Assembly (NCBI RefSeq): GCF_947242115.1
Contig: NC_074715.1
Coordinates: forward strand, 52,144,080 to 52,208,079
DNA from: Biomphalaria glabrata
Taxonomy: Eukaryota > Mollusca > Gastropoda > Planorbidae
Reading direction: 5' to 3'
Length of the DNA: 64,000 nucleotides
Position 1 is the first letter of the stretch, and each line of letters opens with the position of its first letter. The notes beneath the pieces are model-generated. The model searched no databases and was not told the DNA's origin. It saw nothing but the letters and a program-made list of their open reading frames with translations. The position numbers and the translations under genes are program-made. Positions 1 to 19,800 of this stretch are shown in pieces.

Positions 1-1
1 T

Positions 2-8925
<8,924 letters not shown>

Positions 8926-9263
8926 ATGAATCAATATTTCGACAAGCTTTAATAAGATTGAAAAATACATAATTAGCTCAGTTTTGATAACAGTATTGGT
9001 CAAAATAATACCAATTAAAAAATATTATTTTTTTATTCAAGGCCTGTAAACGCAACAATCTTTTAACAACAAATTATATTACCAATTATATTTTTAGCGA
9101 GTTATTCCAACTATCCAAAATAATGTTACAGTTCTCTCTTTTTCTTCTCAAACTTTAAAAGTTACAAATTATTAAAGTCTTCTAAATTTGTGTACCGGTA
9201 TCTTCTTTTTTTTTTAAGTAACGTCTGTAATATATAAGATAAGATATAGTTTAGGTTAGTGTG

Positions 9264-9269
9264 AATAAA
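9264..9269 (+). terminator. Candidate polyadenylation signal of actin
   Basis: AATAAA, about 340 bases after the actin stop codon, in AT-rich sequence. It is the best-placed canonical hexamer, but later ones cannot be excluded. Confidence 0.4.
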
Positions 9270-9705
9270 TAACATGTGTACTAATACAAAAAATTGCTTG
9301 AATTAAGTAATCTTGGTGAAAGTTATGAACCATGATTAAACAAGTTGGAACATTGTAAAAAATTGTTACATTATGATATTTATTTATGTGAATGTCTGAG
9401 TCATTGTCCAGATTTTTTTACAACGAAAACTAAATACATTTTAAAAAATATAACCAAATGTGTTTTTGTTCATTATCTATTATTTAAAGCAGAACTTACG
9501 GTGTATGTATTATGCTTAAAAGAACATTAGCCTATGTTATAACAGCTCCCTCTCCGGACAACGCCTGTTATTTCTAGTTTAAAATAATATTTAGTAGCGA
9601 CCTTTGTAAATATATTATGCTACTCCAGCAGAAATAGTTTGTTAAGTGAGCAGCCAAACATTTCGGAGCCCATATACTCCTGGACAGTCACACTAGGAGG
9701 CACAA

Positions 9706-10265
9706 GAAATACAATAAAAATACAACAAAAAAAAAAACAATAAAAATACAACAAAAAACAATAAAAATGCAACAAAAAATACAATAAAAATACAACAAAA
9801 AACAATAAAAATACAACAAAAAAACAATAAAAATACAACAAAAAACAATAAAAATACAACAAAAAAACAATAAAAATACAACAAAAAACAATAAAAATAC
9901 AACAAAAAACAATAAAAATACAACAAAAAACAATAAAAATACAACAAAAAAACAATAAAAATACAACAAAAAACAATAAAAATACAACAAAAAACAATAA
10001 AAATACAACAAAAAACAATAAAAATACAACAAAAAATACGATAAAAATACAACAAAAAATACGATAAAAATACAACAAAAAACAATAAAAATACAACAAA
10101 AAACAATAAAAATACAACAAAAAACAATAAAAATACAACAAAAAAACAATAAAAATACAACAAAAAATACGATAAAAATACAACAAAAAACAATAAAAAT
10201 ACAACAAAAAACAATAAAAATACAACAAAAAATACAATAAAGTACAACAAAAAATACAATAAAAG
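9706..10265. repeat. A-rich tandem array, about 20-bp unit
   Basis: About 27 copies of a unit close to ACAACAAAAAACAATAAAAAT with small length variants. The minus-strand open frames rich in Phe/Leu/Tyr come only from this low-complexity repeat. Confidence 0.9.
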
Positions 10266-10383
10266 CGCCAAGGGCTCTGAATGACGGAAAGAATTAATCG
10301 AATTACGGTCGATAAACACGAACTATATACATATAGGCTTATATAGTCACAGAGAGGAAAATTCCACATTATTGATTAAATGG

Positions 10384-10440
10384 CACATTTCTTGTCTAGG
10401 ACAAATTTGTACGAATACTCCTTCTTCCCTAGAACATGGA
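10384..10440 (+). mobile_element. LINE ORF2 C-terminal scrap
   Basis: Short match to the LINE tail seen at 31195 and 62405 (GTFLV...RTNLY...FFP-type coding). Too short to place beyond that. Confidence 0.4.
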
Positions 10441-10473
10441 TAGCAAACTAAAACTCTATTACCATATCACAAC

Positions 10474-10725
10474 CAAGGCCGGCCTTAGATAATTGGAGGC
10501 CCTAGGCGAAATTAATTTGGTGTCCCCAAAGGAAATAGGAAAAAATAAACAACGAAAACATAGATTTACCCAATGTAATTTAAATCTAGTCAGGCTAGTG
10601 TACTCCAAAAATAACAAGTCTCCCTATTTCTTCTCTAAAAAGTTGTTTTGAGTCCTGTAAGAGGCACCCAAAAGTCGGAGGCTCTATGCGGCTGCCTAGT
10701 TTGCCTATGCCTTAGTCCGGTCCTG
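10474..10725. mobile_element. Probable hAT-type MITE (CAAGGCCGGCC ends)
   Basis: Left end CAAGGCCGGCCTTAG. Right end, inverted, CAGGACCGGACTAAGG. 252 bp, non-coding. Flanks TCACAAC and TCACAAG resemble a degraded duplication. A relative may be at 48778-49101. Confidence 0.5.
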
Positions 10726-10744
10726 TCACAAGTTCCTCGGGGGC

Positions 10745-10945
10745 TGGCAAAGACCTTCCTTCAGTGAACAATACCAGATAAAAAGAAGAGGCAGACAGAG
10801 AAAGCGATGGGAAGACAACATAAAAGAATGGACAAGCCTGTTATTGAAAAAGATTTTATCCAAGGCAAAAAAAAAAGAGAGAGGAATGGAGAAAAACGGT
10901 CAACTAATCATGGACCAACGTCCAGCAAACTAAGGGATAGGTCAA
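10745..10945 (+). mobile_element. LINE fragment, ORF2 C-terminus (decayed)
   Basis: Decayed coding sequence for the KRWEDNIKEW motif, a C-terminal signature of RTE/Jockey-like LINE proteins. The frame is broken several times. Related pieces lie inverted at 37075 and 46785. Confidence 0.55.
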
Positions 10946-11403
10946 GGTGAAATAATATAATACCACAAGTAAATTTGCTAAACTCGTATTTTAGTGTGTT
11001 CCGATATAGCGTGTATTGAACCGTGACCTCCGTGACGTAATTGCTGGTTGAAATAACTGTCTGTTATGAGCTGATTTGGAAAAGAAGGCGGGGCAAGTCG
11101 AGGTCAGTCCATGACATCATACAAGTGTTTGACTTCTGGATGAAAGGCTTCTTTCCAGGAGTGCTGTGTTGTCTTCCCTTTGAGTCCAGACAGATACAAT
11201 GCTAATAGCCTCCCCTCCCGTCAATCAGCGCTGTGGTACGGAGGTCAAGAGTGTTGTAACAAATGTGTGAAGCTCCGTCACGGTCAACGGCACACAAAGT
11301 TTTATTTGCACGCATCCGCACACTGAGTTTGAAAACACAAACCAAAGATCAATCTCTTATGGTGGGAGACCAGTCATCCGATTTGTTACAATTATTACAG
11401 CAC
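10946..11403 (+). promoter_or_regulatory. Possible promoter and first exon of the DBF4-like gene
   Basis: This non-repetitive, more GC-balanced stretch ends with a donor-like ACG|GTAAGC at 11403/11404. An open frame from ATG 11263 (MCEAPSRSTAHK...) reaches the donor but has no recognised family. Joined to the next plausible exon (acceptor TATGTAG before 13668) it meets a stop soon after, so a 5' leader is more likely than coding. Weak inference. Confidence 0.25.
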
Positions 11404-11509
11404 GGTAAGCTAAATAATTCAACACTATTTAGAACAGTGTATTTTAAAATCTAGATCTAAAAAAAAAAAGGTCTATTAGATTAATAATCTCCTTGTCTTT
11501 GAACTTTTT

Positions 11510-11785
11510 CATCTTATATCTTATCTTATATAATACAGACGTTACTTCAAAAAAGATGATTACGTCCTACGCGTCATGCATTCAGTCATGCATATTAACC
11601 AATGACTTAAATTCTGCCAAGTCACTGGTTTTCCTGGCTAGCTCAGGCAACCCATTCCATGCTCTAATAGCACGAGGGAAGAAGGAGTATTTGTACAAAT
11701 TTGTCCTAGCATATGGTACGAGGAATGTGCCTTTATCTTTGTGTCTTTCAGAGTATTTTATTAAATTTTGTTTTAGTATTTGAAG
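11510..11785 (-). mobile_element. LINE 3' end, CR1/L2/I-like, TTATC-tailed
   Basis: Same unit as 3366-3645: minus-strand ORF2 C-terminus, stop, short 3' UTR and AAGATAAGATAAG-type tail at the left end. Close in sequence to the other copies. Confidence 0.65.
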
Positions 11786-12070
11786 ATTAAAGAAGACTAA
11801 ATACCTTATCTAAACCATATACACTTGAAATACTTCTATATCCATAATACAAAGAATAGAACTTGACTAGATCTAGAACCTATTGGTAGCTGTATTGCAT
11901 TTTAGTATAAGATAAGATCCAAATGGAAATTCTGTTCGACAATTGACAACCTCAGCGTAACTATTGTAACAATAACATTATAGATGCAATTACGAAGAAC
12001 ATTCACACACGAAACACATACACATTCATGACCAGCGCTTTATCAATTAGACTTCTATGAACTTCTAGAT

Positions 12071-12278
12071 CAGAGGTTCTCAACCTGTGGGTTGCGACCC
12101 CTTTGGGGGTCGATTCATGATTTGCCAGGGGTCGCCTAAGACCATTGAAAATATGGATTGAAAATATGAATTGTTATTGTCTATTCTATTGCTGTGTGTG
12201 TGTGTGGGGGGGGGGAGTCGTGGTAGAGTTGGGGATTGTAAAAAGGGGTCGCCGAGCATAAAAGGTTGAGAACCGCTG
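12071..12278. mobile_element. SPIN-like hAT MITE, copy 2, perfect TSD
   Basis: A 208-bp element, CAGAGGTTCTCAACC ... GGTTGAGAACCGCTG, flanked on both sides by the 8-base direct repeat TTCTAGAT (12063-12070 and 12279-12286). An 8-bp duplication with such ends is diagnostic of the hAT superfamily. No coding capacity. Confidence 0.9.
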
Positions 12279-12539
12279 TTCTAGATGATGACATGATCTT
12301 GTAACACTCTGACGGACAGTGGGATGTATAGCTTGTACTGTTTAATATTTTAGACATATTAAACATTGTCAATAACAAGGATCATTTAATCTAGAAGTAG
12401 CCTATAATTAGATCTAATTAAAATTATTTTGGCCTCTTTAATTTTTAACTTAACTTTTTCAAGTTAAACAATTAATGTTGTTGTAATGTTGATGTGTAGT
12501 TAAAATATTCATCTTAAGAACAGTAAACAATCAGGTTAT

Positions 12540-12660
12540 CTTTTGGGATATAGTATATGGGCCCTTAAGTGACAATGGATCATCTAATAGCAATGAGATG
12601 AATGCCTGGGCATTAGCTATGCTGCAAATAGTGATGCTAAACATCTTGCATGTTCAATCA
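12540..12660. repeat. Short interspersed repeat shared with 48590-48660
   Basis: Segment around ATGAGATGAATGCCTGGGCA recurs almost identically near 48620. Class unknown. Confidence 0.4.
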
Positions 12661-12709
12661 TCATACTTAAACAATATCCCAAGTATTTTTGTTTGGGTTC
12701 GAACAACAG

Positions 12710-12975
12710 TAAAGTTCCTCTTTCAGACCTTGTGATTTATAGGGAAGATGATGTTAAGGTCATCTGTTTCTGACCCCATGGTCATTGAGGGTGTCATGTG
12801 GCCAGCACAATGACCGTTTACTTTTTCCCAACTTTCAGGTACTCATTAGAGCTGGGTGGACTCAGAGACGCCCAAAATAAGATCCTGAAAGTAAAAATAC
12901 CAGTCTTTACCAGGATTTGAGCCTGGGACACCCAGTTCAGAAGCCAGGTGGTTTACCACTCAGCCACCGCACCTC
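12710..12975 (-). mobile_element. tRNA-derived SINE, family 1
   Basis: Full-length minus-strand copy: tRNA-like head (GCGGTGGCTGAGTGGTAAAC, B box GGCTCAAATCC), then the ACTGGTATTTTTACTTTCAG body and the GTCTGAAAGAGGAACTTTAC tail. Confidence 0.75.
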
Positions 12976-12999
12976 CTTGAACAACAGAGATATGAAGTA

Positions 13000-13195
13000 T
13001 TTATTACAAAGCTTGTATCAACTCTCTGTCTGGTAAAAAAGTTTGTAGACGTGATTTCTCCCACACCCAATCTTGGTCAAGCTTAAATTTTGCACAATTA
13101 TTTCTTTTACCTGACAACACAAGAATCAATATAAACAAATTAGGATTGGTAATAAATTATTTTGTTTGGTATATTGAATAAGGGAAAGAAATTGT
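13000..13195 (+). repeat. Interspersed repeat, unclassified (AAGCTT family)
   Basis: TTACAAAGCTTGTATCAACTC ending, then the CACACCCAATCTTGGTCAAG block and a GGTAATAAATTATTTTG tail, as in the copies at 4243, 40368 and 48005. Confidence 0.5.
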
Positions 13196-13667
13196 AATTG
13201 ACTGAATTATTCTGAAAAAAAAAATGGAATTCTACTTGATATCTTATATAAAAAAAATAAAAAAATCTAATTCTTTAAAATATACTGAACTGACTTTGGA
13301 GAACACACATCTGAACTTTTTAGCACAAAATAGGAATAATATTAATCTTAACAAAAACACTTTGATCAGTTCTCCTATACCCCCCCCCCCCATCTATTGT
13401 GCATAGAAGCCGAATGAATGTGTTGAGGCACTAAAACATCTGTTCAAGTTTAATTTGTTGGTAAAGAACTTCTGAATATTCCTGAAGCTAAAATTAATCT
13501 ATCATAAAAAAAAAAATGATATACTAAAGATAAAACCTTAGTCATTCTCAACTATCATGAACGCTTAATTAAAAAATAAACCCAGATGATTTTATAATCA
13601 AATTATTCCACACTTTAATTTAATGTTTTAAAAAAGTTCTACAACTCTGATTTTCTTCTATGTAGGG

Positions 13668-13831
13668 TCATCTCTACTGACAAGAGAGAGAACGACTTGA
13701 TGTCAACTTTAATCTAATGCTCGAGTCCAAACAAAAGACACATTGGATATTTTAGACATTGTTTCACTACAACTATGAAGTATACCATCCCAACAAGCAA
13801 CAGTTAAAGTTAAGCCACTTAAAGATCTAAG
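13668..13831 (+). other. Possible 5' non-coding exon of the DBF4-like gene
   Basis: A good acceptor (TTTTCTTCTATGTAG) precedes 13668, and a consensus donor AAG|GTGAGT follows 13831. The segment has stops in all frames leading to ATG 13844. Either the donor is unused and this is leader joined to the coding exon, or it is a separate upstream exon. Confidence 0.35.
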
Positions 13832-13843
13832 GTGAGTCCCACT

Positions 13844-16800
13844 ATGTCTTGGCCTCACCCTGCCTTCAAAAATTATTCGAGGCTAGAAGCACCATACCAG
13901 CTTCCAGCTTTACCTGGTTTAAGAGCACCGCAACCTCAAACCACTTTGGACTTCTATAACCCAGCTCAAATCGCAAATGGATATTACTTCTCTAATCCGT
14001 TTGCACAGTCAGTCGACAGATTGTACTCGCACTGCTCCATACCCCAACAAGTCCCGCCACCCATTTTTTTAACCCACCCTGAACCTGTACATTACCAATT
14101 AAATACTTATACACGGTTGCAGACTGCATTTTACCTCCACAATCCCCGAGTTCTATTTCATCCTCGAAAAGAGTTCCTTCCCTATCCGCCATCTTTCTAC
14201 TCAGAAGGTTACACTAGTCACATGCTATTGAGCATAGACATGGTGGCAAGATTTCCTCATCTCTTCAATGCCTATAATGTCAACAGTAGTTATGCAAGTA
14301 TCATAGATCTTTATAAAAATACATTATGTGAGATGGATATAAACCAACAGCTTTCTTTTATCCCTTTGAATTGTGAAATAAGTAATCCTTCAATATCTTT
14401 AAACAAAGAGCCTCCAACCAAAATTGTAGCATCAGATTCTCAAGTTACTAATGGCAGGAGAACAAATCAGTTTTTCACCAGTGGCTTAACACCACAGTCA
14501 GAATCTCAAGTCATCAGAAGGAGGAGATCACCTCAGCTTTCCAATAGCAGCACAGTTCCAGTGCACACAGATCTGCAGGAGATTGAAGGCAGAAAAACTA
14601 ATCAACCATCCACCAGTAACAAGCCTTCCTCCAGCCACTTAGCATCAGTGCAGCCTTCCAGAAGCAACCAGGCATCAGTTTCGACACATTCTCAAATAGT
14701 TGGTAACCAAAGAGAAAATCAGCCTTCTAGAAACAACCATGAATCAATTTCGACACATTCTCAAGTAGTTGGTAACCAAAGAGAAAATCAGCCTTCTAGA
14801 AACAACCATGAATCAGTTTCGACACATTCTCAAGTAGTGGGTAACAAAAGAGAAAATCAGCCTTCTAGAAACAACCATGAATCAGTTTCGACACATTCTC
14901 AAGTAGTTGGTAACCAAAGAAAAAATCAGCCTTCTAGAAACAACCATGAATCAGTTTCGACACATTCTCAAGTAGTGGGTAACCAAAGAGAAAATCAGCC
15001 TTCTAGAAACAACCATGCATCAGTTTTGACACATTCTCAAGTAGTGGGTAACCAAAGAGAAAATCAGCCTTCTAGAAACAACCATGAATCAGTTTCGACA
15101 CATTCTCAAGTAGTGGGTAACCAAAGAGAAAATCAGCCTTCTAGAAACAACCATGCATCAGTTTTGACACATTCTCAAGTAGTGGGTAACCAAAGAGAAA
15201 ATCAGCCTTCTAGAAACAACCATGAATCAGTTTCGACACATTCTCAAGTAGTTGGTAACCAAAGAAAAAATCAGCCTTCTAGAAACAACCATGAATCAGT
15301 TTCGACACATTCTCAAGTAGTTGGTAACCAAAGAGAAAATCAGCCTTCTAGAAACAACCAAGCATCAGTTTCGACACATTCTCAAGTAGTGGGTAACCAA
15401 AGAGAAAATCAGCCTTCTAGAAAGAACCATGCATCAGTTTCGACACATTCTAAAGTAGTGGGTAACCAAAGAGAAAATCAGCCTTCTAGAAACAACCATG
15501 AATCAGTTTCGACACATTCTCAAGTAGTTGGTAACCAAAGAGAAAATCAGCCTTCTAGAAACAACCCTGAATCAGTTTCTACACATTCTCAAGTAGTTGG
15601 TAACCAAAGAGAAAATCAGCCTTCTAGAAGCAACCAAGCATCAGTTTTGACAGATTCTCAAGTGGTAGGTAACCAAACAGAAAATCAGCCTTCTAGAAGC
15701 AATAAAGCATCAGTTTTAAAACATTCTCAAGTAGTTGGTAACAAAAGACAAAATCAGCCTTCTAGAAACAACCATGAATCAGTTTCTACACATTCTCAAG
15801 TAGTTGGTAACCAAAGAGAAAATCAGCCTTCTAGAAGCAACCAAGCATCAGTTTTGACAGATTCTCAAGTGGTAGGTAACCAAACAGAAAATCAGCCTTC
15901 TAGAAGCAACAAAGCATCAGTTTTAAAACATTCTCAAGTAGTTGGTAACAAAAGACAAAATCAGCCTTCTAGAAACAACCATGAATCAGTTTTGACAGAT
16001 TCTCAAGTGTTAGGTAACCAAACAGAAAATCAGCCTTCTAGAAGAAACAAGGCATCAGTCTTGACACAAACTCATGTAGCTTCTACCCAAAGAGAAAATC
16101 AGCCTTCTAGAAGCAACCAGGCAACAGTCTTGACACAAACTCATGTAGCTTCTACCCAAAGAGAAAATCATCATTCTAGAAACAACCAGGCATCAGTTTT
16201 GACAGATTCTCAAGTAGTTGGTAACCAAAGAGAAAATCAGCCTTCTAGAAACAACCAGGCAACAGTCTTGACACATTCTCAGGTAGCTTCTAATCAAAGA
16301 GAAAATCAGCTTTCCAACTGCTGTTTATCAGTGCAGCAAATCCCTCCTAAAATTAATCGCAGGAAAACTTGTCCAGTGAAAAGAAAATTAAAGGAAAATG
16401 AAGCTAAACTAAAGACACCAACCAAAAAAAGATTAAAAACGACAGAGTTGGCAGATACCACAACACCTTTATCAAGCCCAAGAGCCTCATCACAGTTTGA
16501 CAATGCAAACACTGGCTTGAATGGATATAGTAAGCCAACACCGACAGAGATTCACAACTTCAACGAAAACATGAAAGCCTTACCAAATAGTCCAGCTACT
16601 ACTCAGCAAATGTCACCATATCCAAACATTCTATTACAAAATGAATCAATATCAAATGAATCTTATCAGTATGGCAGTAAAGGTCTACATTCTCCCTATG
16701 GACATCCTGCTTATCAAAGCACACCTGTAAATCATTGCCAGGATAAAATGTCACACAATGCAATCAAAGTAAGGACCACACAAAGTCAATCCAACTATGA

Positions 16801-19800
16801 GAAATCAACAAATTTTTCCAATATAAGAAAATGTGATAATAACAATGACTATAATGTCTCAGATCTTGGTGCCAATTTTGTAGGCACTTTATCCAAAAAC
16901 TTGGAAGTTTCATCAGAGCAAAGCAAACAAATGTATGCTGGATATATGCAGAGAGACTCGGCAACTGTAAATTTTTCTAGTTCAGGTCAAAGTGTCCCTA
17001 ATGGCATGTCCCATCCCATGCATGAAAGAGTTAAAAGTCAGTTCTTGAATCCTGTTGAGGGTGAAAGAGTTAAAAGTCAGTTCTTGAATCCTGTTGAGGA
17101 GGAAAGAGTTAAAAGTCAGCTCTTGAATCCTATTGAGGAGGAAAGAGTTAAAAGTCAGCTCTTGCATACTGTTGAGGAGGAAAGAGTTAAAAGTCAGCTC
17201 TTGCATCCTGTTGAGAAGGAAAGAGTTAAAAGTCAGTTCTTGAACCCTGTTGAGAAAGAAAGAGTTAAAAGTCAGTTCTTGAATCCTGTTGAGAAGGAAA
17301 GAGTTAAAAGTCAGTTCTTGAATCCTGTTGAGAAGGAAAGAGTTAAAAGTCAGTTCTTGAATACTGTTGAGGAGGAAAGAGTTAAAAGTCAGCTCTTGCA
17401 TGCTGTTGAGGATGAAAGAGTTAAAAGTCAGTTATTGAATACTGTTGAGATTAAAAGAGTTAAAAGTCAGCTCTTGCATCCTGTTGAGGATGAAAGAGTT
17501 AAAAGTCAGTTCTTGAATCCTGTTGAGGAGGAAAGAGTTAAAAGTCTGTTCTTGAATCCCCTTGAGAAGAAAAGAGTTAAAAGTCAGTTCTTGAATCCTG
17601 TTGAGGAGGAAAGAGTTAAAAGTCAGCTCTTTCATCCTGTTGAGGATAAAGTTGAAACATATAAACAGCCAGACATAGATCCCAATAAGATTGGGTATGA
17701 TTACAATTACAATGTTGCCTTAGATCTCTCTTCCTCCAGCTCCATCAAAAGGACCAATGTTGTTCAAGCATCAGAAAGCACATCTCAAGCCAAAGACAGG
17801 TGTGAAGATGTGAAATCTTTAGTCTCTGACTTGTCATTAGTGCCCCACCTGGGTTCAAATCTTCACTTAGTCGAACAACAGCAGACAAACGATTTATCAA
17901 CCATTAGTGCAGATGGTGTCCCCTGCCATGAAATAATGTCAGATAATGTCCCCTGCTATGAAGGAATGTCAGATAATGTCCCCTGCTATGAAGGAATGTC
18001 AGATAATGCCCCCTGCTATGAAGGAATGTCAGATAATGTCCCCTGCTCTGAAGGAATGTCAGATAATGTCCCCTGCGCTGAAGGAATGTCAGATAATGTC
18101 CCCTGCTCTGAAGGAATGTCAAATGATGCAGAGAGTAAAAGTGCATCTTTTCAGCCAATCACAATGGAAAGGGAGCCAGTAAAAACAGAAGAGATGGCCC
18201 CAACTGACCAGGGGCTTGAGAACGAGTCAAATAATGACAATCATCACATAATCAATGAAGTGGTTTCAGTTTCTTTGTTGGATCAAGAAGGTGTACACAT
18301 CAAAGAAGATTGTATTGATTCTGGTAAAAATACAGAGCGATGCAAAGAAAATAGGAACACCAATCCCAGTATTAATAGCACTGCTGTTAGTGGTAGTCAC
18401 AGAAGTCCAACACTTTGTTTAGAGAATCTTGCTTCTTGCAGTCAGGCTGGTCCAGGACAATACCATTTTACAGCTTCTCTTTTTAATGACATTCAAAACT
18501 CTTCCCTACAGTCACTTGAGAATGCCTGTCGTGACCCTCACCAACCAAGACAATCAGATTGTAACCAGCAAAGTTCTTCCAAGAACAGTAATCTGTTCAC
18601 TAACCATTTCCTTCCTTATAACACAAATGAATTTGAGTGGTATAAGGGAGATAAGTTAAATTACACTGAGAACTCTCTGGCTTCTTCTGGTGACACATTC
18701 TGTAACAGCCGGAGACTGTACATTGACACACCGTATGATGACATTCAATATGATAGCCCAGAAGAAATAGAAGTCTATCCAAGGCTTATTAATGTGAACA
18801 AGACAAAGGACTGTGATATTTCATGTGATAAAATGTCTGAAAATGATTCTAAATCTAGTGTTGTCCAAATTAATTCAATAGTTTCTTGTGAAAATGATTT
18901 CATTTCAAACAATTTATCTCCGCCAACCCAAGCTAGTTGTAGCCAAGAAGAGAATGTCTTAGAGAAGACAGATCAAGTAGATGGTCAAGAAGAGATTCAA
19001 AGTTTACAAGGCACTGACTTATATCAAGACACAAATCTTCAGTGTAGCTCAGGGTCTGATAAAACAATAAGTGTTATGTCATCTACTACTAGTGATTTTG
19101 ATTCTAAATGGGAGATAATTTATAGTTCAGGGGCCAGTTATAATCCTAATCACACAGAGTCTACATTATCTGCCCCATCGTACAGTACGCAGCTTTCAGC
19201 AGCACAGAGAGATAAACCGGACAATCTGACCAATGACAATAGCAAGTCTGGTGTTTACTGGCATGAGATGGAAAGGTCACCGAGCAATAATTTTGCTGCC
19301 CCATGGGATATAATGCACAATTCAGAATCTACTGTGAATCGAAATAGTCAAGTGTTTCAAGCTGCCACTGAGATTGACAACCAATCATCTCATTTAGACA
19401 ATCACGAGCATCAAGGTAAATGGACTTTTATTTACTAAGACATGATTAAACATTCATCATATTAGGACATGTATAAATATTTAGGGTCTGGTCAAACTTT
19501 TTCCTGTATCCCTCTAAATTTTTACAATTTGTAATCTTAAATTATTTTTATAATGTTATTATTGCTTTAAGTTATTGTAAAATGGCCTGTTATATTAAAC
19601 ACGAAACACTAAAATGCCATGATAATGTAATGAATTTCATTATAATTTGGATTTTGGTCCAACTATTTATATATTTTTTTTTATTTAGCACAATTTTGAT
19701 TTTTTATAGCTTAATAAAATTTTTTAACTAGAGTGGACATTTTTTTTTTACTTTTCCCCCCTCACTTATTTAAATGCAGGCAGCACGCCAATAGAAGAAA

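Noticed and set aside
9620-10369. Minus-strand hydrophobic open frames (Phe/Leu/Tyr repeats) resembling membrane proteins
   Set aside because: Low-complexity A-rich tandem repeat; three overlapping frames are all open for the same reason.
16982-17635. Minus-strand repeats QELTFNSFLLNR
   Set aside because: Complement of the in-frame 39-bp coding repeat of the DBF4-like gene; the sense frame is the one that splices and carries the family motifs.
17904-18158. Minus-strand repeats RGHYLTFLQS and an alternate plus frame
   Set aside because: Shadows of the 30-bp coding repeat.
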